Below are positions 33,923-43,831 of a stretch of DNA of 64,000 bases, one piece after another. The stretch spans positions 67,343 to 131,342 of the forward strand of contig QYAI01000091.1 of the NCBI GenBank assembly GCA_003988855.1, in the 5' to 3' direction. Positions within the stretch are counted from its first letter, which is position 1. Each line of letters begins with the position of its first letter. The notes under the pieces were generated by a model. The model was not told the DNA's origin. It made no database searches and saw only the letters and a program-made list of their open reading frames with translations. Origin of the DNA: Arachnopeziza araneosa (taxonomy: Eukaryota > Ascomycota > Leotiomycetes > Helotiales > Arachnopezizaceae). A program made the position numbers and the translations under genes.

Positions 33923-35692
33923 ATGGCCCCAAGTCAAGCAAAACGAAACATCCAAAAAGTTGGGCGGCAATGCTCGATGCCAAGAGGAGAACGTAAGTAA
34001 GCCCTTCACACCGGTCGTGTTCTTTGACTGATTGATGGTAGAAGCGCGGCTACCACAAGGTATCAAGAAAGAACGCCCACAACTTTCTCCTCGCAGAAGC
34101 CCACGCCTACGCCGCCAGGATCACAATATATCCAAGGGCAGCGAACCAAAGCACCCGTTTTCCCCTCGAACTAGCAAAACTCCTGGCAAAGAGGCATGCT
34201 ACTCTCCCCCTGCTATGCTATAAAGCTAACTCAAGTCAAGTTTCCACAGATTAAAGATCGAAAACGAAAACGATCACAACAAGACGAACTCACCCTCCCC
34301 TCCAGTGCCACTCCCTCTCAAAAGCGACGGCGAAAGTCCCCTCCACAATCTCATATCGAAGACGCAATCGGCGAGAACGCAGCCGTCGGTGACAGCGGGG
34401 AGGAGATCAACCCACTTGAATACTGGAGGAGGGAGCTTCGTTGGCCTAGGGAATACTTCGAATCGGAAAGCAACATGAACCATTTGCTTGCGAGGAAGAA
34501 ATCTTCTTCATCTCTTCGCGGCAGACAATTGGAAGCTGGCTCTGCCGCGCCTAGCTCTACCACACCTAGCGATCAAAAGCCGAGGGAAGCCAAAAGTGCT
34601 CCGTATCAAAGCCCGCAATATAGAATCCTGCTCGAGACCAAGGGTAGCTTTATGCGCAAATCGAATTTAGGTATTGCGGACACAAGCAGGGCCGTTTGCC
34701 GAACTCTCCTTGAAGCTGAGCAAACAGTTCCAGAGGATTCATTGTTTCAGGATGATCTCTTCGACGAGACGTGCGAAATGATACAAGACAGGAACGAGGC
34801 TAAGGTTATTCAAGATATTGCTCGACTGATTGTTCCTTCCGCTCAGTCTCTAGCTATACGTGGCGCCAAACATCTAAAAACCTTGATCGAAAGTGTCAAC
34901 GAAGGCTGGGACAATTCTATCGCTCTAACCAAGCCTCGTCCACAGCCTGACTATGCTGTTGGATTCGAGCGAACTGCATTCACCGAAGATCAGCTTAAAA
35001 AAATCCAGCCGTTTATTGGTGGCTTCTCAGAAATGTCTCTCTTCATGAGTACATACTATATGTACTTCCCGTTTCTTACATGCGAGGTCAAGTGCGGCGC
35101 TGCGGCACTTGATGTTGCGGACCGACAGAATGCCCATAGCATGACGATAGCTCTGAGAGGTGTTGTCGAACTCTTCAGGCTTGTGAAACGCGAAAAGAAG
35201 CTTCACCGGGAGATACTCGCCTTCTCAGTCTCGCATGATCACCGGACAGTGAGAATCTACGGTCATTATCCTGTGATCGACGAGAACAAGACTACCTTCT
35301 ACCGCCACTCGATTCATGAATTCAGCTTTAGGGCGTTAGATGGCAAAGAGAAATGGACGGCATACAAGTTCACCAAGAATGTCTACGATAAATAGATGCC
35401 GACTCACTTGAAAAGAATCTGTTCAGTTATTGATGACTTGCCGCTCGATCCTGATTTTGAGGTCTCGGAGCAATCCGAGCCAGGGGAATCCGGACTCTCA
35501 CAGAGCTTAGAAAGCTACCATCTCTTCGACCAATCAAGTTATGATGCTGCATCTTTACTGGAGGAAACTGACAGCCAGTCAAGCCGTGTTAGTTCGCGAG
35601 ACGTTACTCCTGATACTTCACTGTCTCAGAGGATCGACGGGAAAGCATTTAAAAAGCCAAAGAAAAGAGCTCGACCCGTAGAGCTACACTAA
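33923..35692 (+). pseudogene. DUF7924-like gene with one in-frame TAG
   Basis: Three exons, 33923-33992, 34042-34193, 34250-35692. The second intron (34194-34249) begins GC instead of GT (gag|gcatgc) but has a ctaactc branch site, a cacag acceptor and matching phase. 554 codons with a single TAG at 35393-35395; the frame is open on both sides. The stop falls in KFTKNVYDK*MPTHLKRICS, where the family has Trp, so TGG to TAG is likely. The N-terminus is basic and Ser/Pro-rich with nuclear-type signals (KDRKRKRSQQ). The core has PRPQPDYAVGFERTAF, then YYMYFPFLTCEVKCGAAALD, VADRQNAHSM, HREILAFSVSHDHRTVRIYG. The P-D ... E-V-K spacing recalls the PD-(D/E)XK nuclease fold; that is inference. The stop removes only the acidic C-terminal tail, so a product of about 455 residues could be functional. 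Confidence 0.75.
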
Positions 35693-36477
35693 TCTCAAGA
35701 CACTGGTTGAAGATGGGAACGCTTTCAAGGTGATTGGCTGTTTGAGAAAGGAGATAAATAAATAGGCGAGGAGAGGACCTGGGAGCATTTGTTTACTGTG
35801 GAGTTTTGAGGAAGTCTGTATGATATTGCAAATTGACTGATTTGTATAGTTAACCCGGCAGTTGTTTTTAATCAAAGACATTGTTGGGCCTAGCAAGTAG
35901 ATGAGGCACCTCTGCCTCTCCTTCCCTTCACCACCTTGTTCTCCCGTCTGATGCAGCTTCCCCACTCACTGACCCCTCGCAAGAGATATTCAAGGAGCTA
36001 ACATTTCAGAATTGGTCCAATTCCCCTCATATCACCAGTTGAAAACGCTCACTATTATGGGGATACGGAAAGAGGTGAGGAAGACCTACTCTTGCTAAAC
36101 TTAGAACTCACTGGGAATTTTATCAACAGTACGTCAACGTCCTCGTCCTTGAAGGCAGACATTCGATTCTTTTTGTCTCGAGCATTGAAAATCTGCAGAA
36201 AGCCCTATCAATCTCAGCACTGAGGCTGCAGCACGACAATACGGAATGCGGATTCGCACAGAATTAAAAAACTTTTGAGAAACTCCAGCATTGTCATCTA
36301 TCCAGTGCTGTCAACCCCTGAAAATCTTATGCCTATCCTGCAACTTCTTAATACCATTCTCCAACAATTCCCTCTAGCGCTTGGCAGACACGGCTCAGAG
36401 ACAATGGCTTCACTTCCGTATCCGACATGGCATATACGACGACGGGTAAGAAGATCTTCTCGAGCCCACGCACGATA
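35693..36477. other. intergenic region
   Basis: No clear gene. The right part (36298-36477) continues the open minus-strand frame of the Myb/SANT-type element but is not shared with the second copy of that element. Confidence 0.4.
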
Positions 36478-38890
36478 TGTCGCTCGGTTCATCCTTACAA
36501 ATTGCAACGAACAAGAGTGCACCAAGAGCCGCCTGTCCACCTGTGCGAGAAAGCCTACTCGCCTCTGGCCTGTACGATGTTCAAACGTGTGCGTACTGCA
36601 GGCTGACTCCTGCCTGGGAACTAGCGAAAGATCTACTTCTACGACTTGCCCTCCTTCTTGTACGCCAGCAAGCGCTGCTCGTCTACAGGATCCCATAGGA
36701 TATTTATTCTTACGCTGGAACCCTGCTTTTTTTTACTCGAACACGCGTCATCGTCGCTGCTGAGATCAGGATCGCTATCGCTCAAACCACTCTCGTCATC
36801 ACTACTTGACGGTTCACTCTCTTCCGATAGCAGAGCTCCAGCACCAACGGCTTTGCTATGCTAAAGTGTAGTTGAAGGCGCGTTGTCGAAGACACAGTTT
36901 GCCTCTACGGTAGGCGACAAAATCGTGCTACTGAAGAGTAAGGATAAGGTATGCCGGCTGAAGCTAGTCAAGAGGAACGAATGTTGCTCTATCGGCTTGA
37001 TAGTGAAGTCGTTAATTCTTCCTACATAGCCAACACTCTCGATGAGTTAGGTAAGCTGGCTAAAAGATATTTCTCGCTCGTCGCGACTATCTTGGACTAC
37101 CGCTGTAAAGGAGCAGCAGCGTGTAGAGTGTGGGCGGAATGTAACCTCGATTAGCGTCGGTAGGATGTTACTAGATAATCGGCCAAGATTGTCGCAGTCA
37201 GATAATATCTCTGTATCTATGGTTTGTGGCGTCGAAGGTGCAGGCGAAGGCAATCGACTCTTGGCATTGGACACTGCGGTGACTCTTGAACTATAATCAA
37301 GAGAGAAGTATGATTTCGGAGAGTGCTGACGGAGTTTGGCATGTGATCTACGTTAGGGGTTAGACCTCTGTTCAAGATAGCGCTTGCGCTTCTTGTATAT
37401 TGAGTTGTTAAATAAGGATGATCGTTTCCGCTTAGCAAGACATGGTTCCCTATCCACATTGATCGACACGGGATTGCTGTGAAGCTCGTCGTTACTGCAA
37501 TTACTGCTCGGCTCTGGAGATAGATCGTGGGTGGCCAGCCTTAAGCTTTCATCCTTGCTGGATAGATAGGTATCGCTAACTTTTTCGGACGTCAGCGTCG
37601 CTGTCACATCTTCTTTCACCTCTTGCTGCATCTGCCTGCCTTCCTCGTTGTTATTGCCGTAGACCCAATCATCCTGTTCCTCCTCTCCCTCCTGTCGCTG
37701 TCTCTCATCCTCATCAAAGGTATCGGAATTCAGTGCAGGGCGCACTAGCTCATGCTCGTCTGCTCTGCTTTGAAATGTAGGAAGATAGTCGGGAGGGTGA
37801 TCGCGAGGACGAGCAGGAGGGGACATCGTGGCCTCAGACTGAACGTAGACCGTACATTGACCTACTGCACTAGTGTGGTCGTGCAATAGTTCGCTTGAGG
37901 CACTGGAAGTGGAGGACGTATGATGGCACATGGAATCGGACGTCGAAGGGTTAGGTTCAGAGTGCCGCAAGCGTTCTGCCGTCTCGAGTAAGTTATCAAT
38001 GTCGTGCTATACGTCGGAATTGGGAGAGGCCGGGGTTGTCAAGTAGATAGCAGTCTCTAGGCTATCGAGAAGACTCTCATCTGCCGCTGCACTTTCAGCA
38101 CGAAGACCACTGTTGTAGACTTCAGCTTCAGAGGCCCTTGAGTCGTTATCGCCTAGTAGCACAATTAGATCTCCTATGCCATGTTAGAAAAATTGCTCGT
38201 CTGTTTCCACGATAGAGGATAAAGAGCGTGCTCACCTAGAGTACCGCTTAAGTTACTGCCCGGTGCTGACTTGTTATTATCAAAAGAGCCGCCTCTCTTA
38301 TTTGGAGTTCTATCTTCAACTTCGAAGGTTGCGTTATTCAAAGGCTAGTCCTCCGCTGCAAAACTCTCCTTCTGTAGCGTGGTATATAATAGTTGTTCGA
38401 TGGAAGGAAGGTCGAAGTCATCGTCGTTTTCATTGTTGTTGGTGATCATACCGTTCCCTGCTCTCAGATGTCCAAGATTAGTTAAGATTACTACTAGCCA
38501 AATATCTCTATCTCAGAACTTACCTCGGATTTCACGATCGTCACTTCCACAGTCGTCAGCTACTGCTGATTGCGGCATGCTAAGTTTTGTACTACTCGGA
38601 CTGATGCGCTGGAGCTTGTCGAAGATGCTGATTAGCTTCGAGGCAGGTTTGCGGCGGCTTATTGCCTTCTCGGAACGCGGAGCAGTTGGCACATAAGTAT
38701 ACGGTTTGAAGGCCAAAGTAGCTATCTTGAGCGCGTGGAAATATTTGGAAGTATTCAAGAAATTTTCTGCTTGCTGTTGGCTGTGGAAACTAGACTGTAG
38801 AAAGATAGCAGATAGGAGGAAACCAGGACTTATATAGGCATCTCGCACTGCCCTCAAGAACAGGAATACTTTCTGCGGCCTACCGTACAC
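36298..38890 (-). pseudogene. Myb/SANT-type gene, copy 1, RIP-like damage
   Basis: Reading leftwards: a 5' exon (38890-38513, ending SMPQSAVADDCGSDDREIR), an intron to about 38453, then a long acidic Ser/Asp/Glu-rich region. TAG codons interrupt it, including at 38007-38009 between SPNSDV and HDIDNLLETAERLRHSE. A 205-codon open piece (37970-37353) ends in a basic block (NNSIYKKRKRYLEQ). Downstream comes a SANT/Myb-like helix set, ILWDPVDEQRLLAYKKEGKS, then K, IFR, FPGRSQPAVRTRLNIVQAR, broken by TAG at 36639-36641, 36633-36635 and 36621-36623 where Trp, Trp and Gln/Trp are expected. Bases 36478-38453 are a direct repeat of 53819-55822. Genes of this type are known companions of DUF3435 recombinases in Starship elements. 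Family call is by motif memory. Confidence 0.7.
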
Positions 38891-40289
38891 TCTTGCCGTG
38901 CCATTCTCCCCCTTCTTTTGACGTACCCACCGTCAAAAAATGCCTTGGCGTCAATGCCGCCCCTCATGCACACAGAGATCTACCGCAGCTGCCAGAGCCT
39001 GAGACCTTGAATCCTGCGCTCTTATGCCGGAAGATGCTTATTGCCCTTCCGCAGCTACTATCTCCACTTCGCTGTCCACCACGATCGACCGATCTCAGTA
39101 TTCTTTCTCGATCGTTGACGAGGCCACGAAAAGCTGGGCAAGGAGGCAGGGGCGGTCGAAGGAAGAGAGGAGTCGTATATTCTCGGATACTAACCTTATC
39201 CGCTTGTCCGAAGGCTTCAGACAACCTTGCACATTATAGGTATTCCTCGTTGGCGTCTTAGCTATCATGCAAGGAGCTGTCACAATCCAATCGGCATATC
39301 TTCAGCAGATGTAAGCTGGAGCCCCGTATGATTCTTTCGTCTCGAATTAGCCTAGATCTGCGCAATCAAATGAATACGAAATGCGCTACGGCAGGAGGAA
39401 ACTTACGGGAAGCTGCCCACACGTCATCTACCTGCGGCGCAGCTAGGCAGAAGGCTAGGCCGCGTTATCGTGAGGCATTATTGTGCTGTAAGGAGTGCAG
39501 GCTGAGTCTGCGGCATCTCAATCTCCGGAGCGGCCTGCTGTGAGGAACGGTTATGGTGCGACGGCGAGGCAGATTGTGAGGACGTTGGGACACGGAAAGC
39601 TCGTAACTCAGCCAATGCGAGGCAGCTTGCGAGGCGATTCGCGGTATCACAGCTGCTTAGCTGCTTAACAGCATTGAAGTGGTAGAGGGGATCGTGAATT
39701 CTGGTTGAAACTGCCCCGCATCTTGCTGGCGTCGTCTTCTTAGCTGCGGCGTGGCCGATCAGGGGAGCCTGGTGGGAAGGAATGGAATCTAGGCAGAAGG
39801 GCCGAATGCGCATGAAGAGCGAGCACCGAGCGTTGCAAGGTGGAGGCTGTTGGGCTGTTGGAAAGGAAGGAAGAAGGGAAAGGAGCGAGGGATGGAGTCG
39901 CGAGATTTTTATACCTCGCGAAAGCGGCGGCTGGCCCGTGCACGCACCTTACCCGATGCGGGGGTCGCAGTTTCCTGATGCGGGCTTGCCGTCTGGTCGT
40001 TTACAATTAAAGCTTCAGGCGCCATAAGTCAGCTGTGGGTGTGGGTGTGGGTGTGGCTGGGCTTGGGGGCTAGGGGCTGAGTGGTCCCTACATAATGTCC
40101 ATTCCTGCATGGCCGAAAAAACCGCTGTGCCGAAAAAATAATACGTACTTTTCACTTAAAGCATCTTAAAATTTGTGCACACCTTGATATTTCCTATAAT
40201 TTTGTTTAAGTTATGTTCTGTGGCTGCTCTCGGACACTATGAATCTATCTTACTAGAAATTATATTCTTATTGTTGCTCTTACGCCTGA
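38891..40289. other. upstream region of the Myb/SANT copy and truncation point of the patatin-like pseudogene
   Basis: GC-richer 39000-40020 opens short frames on both strands without recognisable domains. A (ggtgtg)n tract lies at 40035-40056, followed by two similar gccgaaaaaa motifs near 40112-40136, which could mark an element end. No gene is called. Confidence 0.4.
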
Positions 40290-42050
40290 ATTACGCAGAT
40301 TCCGCTGATACCTGTTCCTCTAATCAGGTCGAAACAGTCCTGTATGAGAATTTTCCCGAGCTTGTCTTGAACGGTGGCTAGGAGTTTAGGTTGCAAGATG
40401 TTCCTGGCCCCTTCTCGAGGCTGAGAGGCCTTCGTCTGACGGTCTTAGGGAGAGGAGAACTCGGGAGGTGGTACAAATTTCTTGCTTTCTTTGGGGTGTT
40501 GGTCGCAGAGCTCGACAATGAACCTACCGTCATCCTCGCTCTGTTTACCGATTACACTCACGCAAGATAAGCAGATCCGATGGCCACAAGGCAGACTTTC
40601 GGTGGGCAAATTTCGCATGCACTAGACGCAACTGGGAAGCCTCTGAAGGTCTACTTCTGGCACTAGATCGTGCAAATCTTTGATGGCTTTCCTGTGAAGA
40701 TCCCACGGACTAGACGGCTTAATAGTGTCGAGAATGTTCACCTCTTCCGCTAGAGAGCGACCCTATTCAGCCAGAAACATGCTTTCGAAGGATAGATCGA
40801 ATGAACCAGATCTAAAACTAACTTTATTTGCGTCCTGATGCAAGCCTGTAGTGCCTTTTTGACTATGGGCTTTCCTCTTGTTGACACATATTCTTTCCGC
40901 GCTAGGAGAGTCCGAGAATGTGTGGCCACACGGCAAGGTCGAGTCCACAAACTTCTGGAGAGCTTCATAAACAGCTATCTCGTAGGAGCCCTTTCGTGCC
41001 CTTAGATTGCCTGATAGAGATTCGGATGTATCGTCTCGGAAGATGTCACGGAAGATTCCCGGAAACTAGCGTCGATGACCGTCCAAGGCAATAGTTGAGC
41101 AAATCATTAGAACTGCGGCTAGTATAAGTTTTTTGATGAAAGGCTAGTGGCTTGATATCTGGTTTCCGCGTTTGACGGCCTCGAATGTTGCTTGCAAGAG
41201 CTCGAAGAAGTTACTCGAAAACTAAGGTAAAGAGGGGTGGACTGTGAAGAACGCTTCTATAAAATCGAACGAAGAAGTCGTCGACTTAGAGAAATGATCG
41301 AATGTGAGCAGGTATAAATAATGCAGCTGCTCTGGGGAAAGGAGCATGTTGTTCTCTCTCCTGCTCTTCTGTGCGTTCTTCGTCAGGAAGTCAGTCATCG
41401 CATACAATTCCTCGAATTGTGACCTTAGCCGTGATATGTTCTTGGCCGTCGGAAGCCTAAGAAATTTCACCGCCGCATAGAAGTTTTCAAGAATGTCTTT
41501 TATGCTCTTGTGTGGCAGTTTGAAGTTAGCTAGCTCGTTCTTGCGAGTCTTAATCGTCTTATTAGTATCCAGCAGGTATGCATTCTCTTTCAGAATCTAG
41601 ACTGTAGTCTCGTCGGACCTCCATTCTTTAGTCTTGGCTAGGTCACATTAGTTGATCAAGATGACGAGTGATAGAAGAGACGTCCTGTTGATAGAAAAGA
41701 TCTCCGCCTTCTGAGACTATTTCACGAGCTTCTCGAGAACCACGCTTATACTCTTGATGTTTGTTTCGGCCATGACGTACACGACAACATCTGAAATGTT
41801 GTACACGAGCCTTGGGAAAAAGCTTCTCTACGGCCTTACTACGGTCGGTATTCGCGTCGAGCCAACTCAGATTACGCTTTATAAACCTTATCGTGGTATC
41901 GAAGGCATTCCTCGTCCATTTCTTGAGCTTTATGGCATCTTGTTGTACGTCGTCCGGTGCCTCTTTTTCCCTGTCTTTAATGAACTTGGCCCTACTGTTC
42001 GTAGCGGCTGAGCTCTTTCGAAGAAGCGGAGGATCTATTGAATAGAAAGT
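40290..42050 (-). pseudogene. patatin-like phospholipase gene, truncated and degraded
   Basis: Reading leftwards in mostly one frame: PRLVYNISDVVVYVMAETNI ... VLEKLVK*SQKAEIFSINRT ... LVILIN*CDLAKTKEWRSDE ... V*ILKENAYLL ... DILENFYAAVKFLRLP ... a Cys/His RING-like segment (CMRNLPTESLPCGHRICLSC) ... then KLGKILIQDCFDLIRGTGIS. The stops are TAG or TAA at Trp/Gln positions. This is the layout of large fungal patatin-like proteins: an N-terminal regulatory region, a zinc-binding segment, then the patatin domain with the GxSxG nucleophile elbow (family GTSTGG). Here the elbow reads GTGISG, so the catalytic Ser is lost, and the rest of the catalytic domain is missing: homology stops at about 40290. 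A one-base shift occurs near 41820. Patatin-like genes are a known Starship-associated family. Confidence 0.75.
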
Positions 42051-42189
42051 TATTTAGTCTGCGTTGTAGATATATTATATGGATATCGAGGTCAATTGAA
42101 CTGTCTATAGCACGGGTCACAATCTATTGGTTTCGTTTTCAGCGTTACCTGAGCTAACTCACGTGCTACCTACAATCGCTACGAAGGCG

Positions 42190-42778
42190 ACGGGCTTTGA
42201 TCCGCTTCTGCGGAGATCTAGCCTGGCGTGATGGTTTGCAATACTTTTGGGTGGACACCTGTTGCATCGACCAAGTCGAGCAGCGCCGAGCTTCAGGAGG
42301 CCGTCACCTGCATGTTTCGCTAGTACTGTGATGCTTCCAAATGCTACGTTTATCTTGCCGATGTCCCGACACCTACCTTCGACGCCAATGACAAGTCCAG
42401 TTTGCCGTCGGGTTTTCGGAAGAGCAGATGGTTTACGCGTGGATGGACGCTTTAAGAGCTCATTGCTCCGGCGTCTGTTGAATTCTTTCCTAGAAACGGT
42501 GTAAAACTAGGAACCAAGATCTCTCTAGAGCAACATATCCACGATATAACTAGAATTCCTGCCAAAGGCCTTCGAGGTAGCCCTCTGTCCGACTTCGGCA
42601 TCGCAGAACGAATGGCATGGATGGACAATCGTGAGCAAGGAAGACAAGGCGTACTTGCTACTGGGCATCTTCGATATTCAGATGCCGCTTCTATACGGCG
42701 AAGGGGAAGAGCGAGCATGTCGACGGCTGTGGGAGGAGATCAACAAGGCAAACGGCAAGTCCTTCTTATTCTAACATT
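42190..42778 (+). pseudogene. HET-domain gene fragment
   Basis: HET (heterokaryon incompatibility) domain motifs are readable: IRFCGDLAWRDGLQYFWVDT then CCID, a one-base shift, then SSSAELQEAVTCMFR*YCDA (TAG for expected Trp), KSRWFTRGWTL*ELIAPASV (TAA for expected Gln), GIAERMAWM, another shift, then AYLLLGIFDIQMPLLYGEGE. The domain is nearly complete from its second motif on, but the first motif (the LSHxWG region) is missing. HET proteins trigger cell death on fusion of unlike fungal individuals; this copy cannot encode one. It differs from the HET gene at 59.7 kb, so it is not a recent duplicate. Confidence 0.85.
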
Positions 42779-43831
42779 GATTCCTACTAAAAACTAACAT
42801 TTCACAGGATACAAGTCCGTTTCTTTAAACGAGGCTGGTTTTGCAGCTGGTAAAAGTAGAGGCGAGCGGTCTTACATGAGCAACTTGGCCTTTGAGCAAT
42901 CACAAATGATTAACGGTGATGCTGGGTTGGCGACATGGCCAAGCATAGCTAAGGTTGGATATAGGAACAATGAAACAAGAGGTCACAGCCTTCAAGTGAA
43001 CGGCAACATAGATTCACGGGCATTCCAGGCATTACTTGCTACCCGCAAACGACTCGCTTGGGAGGAGAGAGGCCAAATGCTTTGATAATCTCTGCGTGCT
43101 TCTCGCAATGCCGGCAATGGGTAATGACGATATTTGGACCTCATAGACTTCTTTTTTTGTTACAGCGCAAGACCGTCGACTTGTGTTGTGAGGTGACACT
43201 TCTCGTGGCCAAGTCAAAAAAAAAAAATTTAAAAAAAAAGAGCAACATGGTATGACTTACGGATACAATCAGAGTGTCTGAGACAACTCAAAACCGTGAC
43301 TAACGTAAGCTCGCAAAGACAAACAAACATCCCGCAGAGTTCGTCTGAGCGAACCTTATCATCCTTGCGATTGCTGTTTAGGCACCGATGCCCTTCGCCT
43401 AGTCGTAACCCTAAATTTGACAACCTCTCATGCTCGACGTCGTTCCTCTTAGACATCGTCCCGGGGTTAACATCGACGCCGGATATCCAAATGGCTCTCT
43501 TTGTAGCTGATGGCCAGCTACTAGTTAGTCCGTCTCACTCTCTAGCTCGTGCCAGCCTGCTTTGAAGTGGACCGTGCTAGCTGCTGCGCCCATTGGTTGC
43601 GGCCACCTCGGCCTGTTTATTGTCTTCCGCTCTCGCCTTAAATCAGTCCGATTCGTTGTGCAACCTACGGTGTAGTGAATGCCTCGCTATTCATAAACCT
43701 ATGCAAATATGCTTCCTCGACAAGCTGGATCTTGCATCAGGCCCTGCTAATAACAATACCCCTTAAGCCTAGCCTCTACGCCAAGCGCCTCGTACAACCG
43801 TAAACCCTTATCACTAATGCTTCCCATCGCT
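42779..43831. other. intergenic region with A-rich tract
   Basis: No coding frame recognised. An A-rich tract (two A runs separated by ttt) lies at 43216-43239. The HET remnant may continue a little to the right but is unreadable. Confidence 0.45.
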
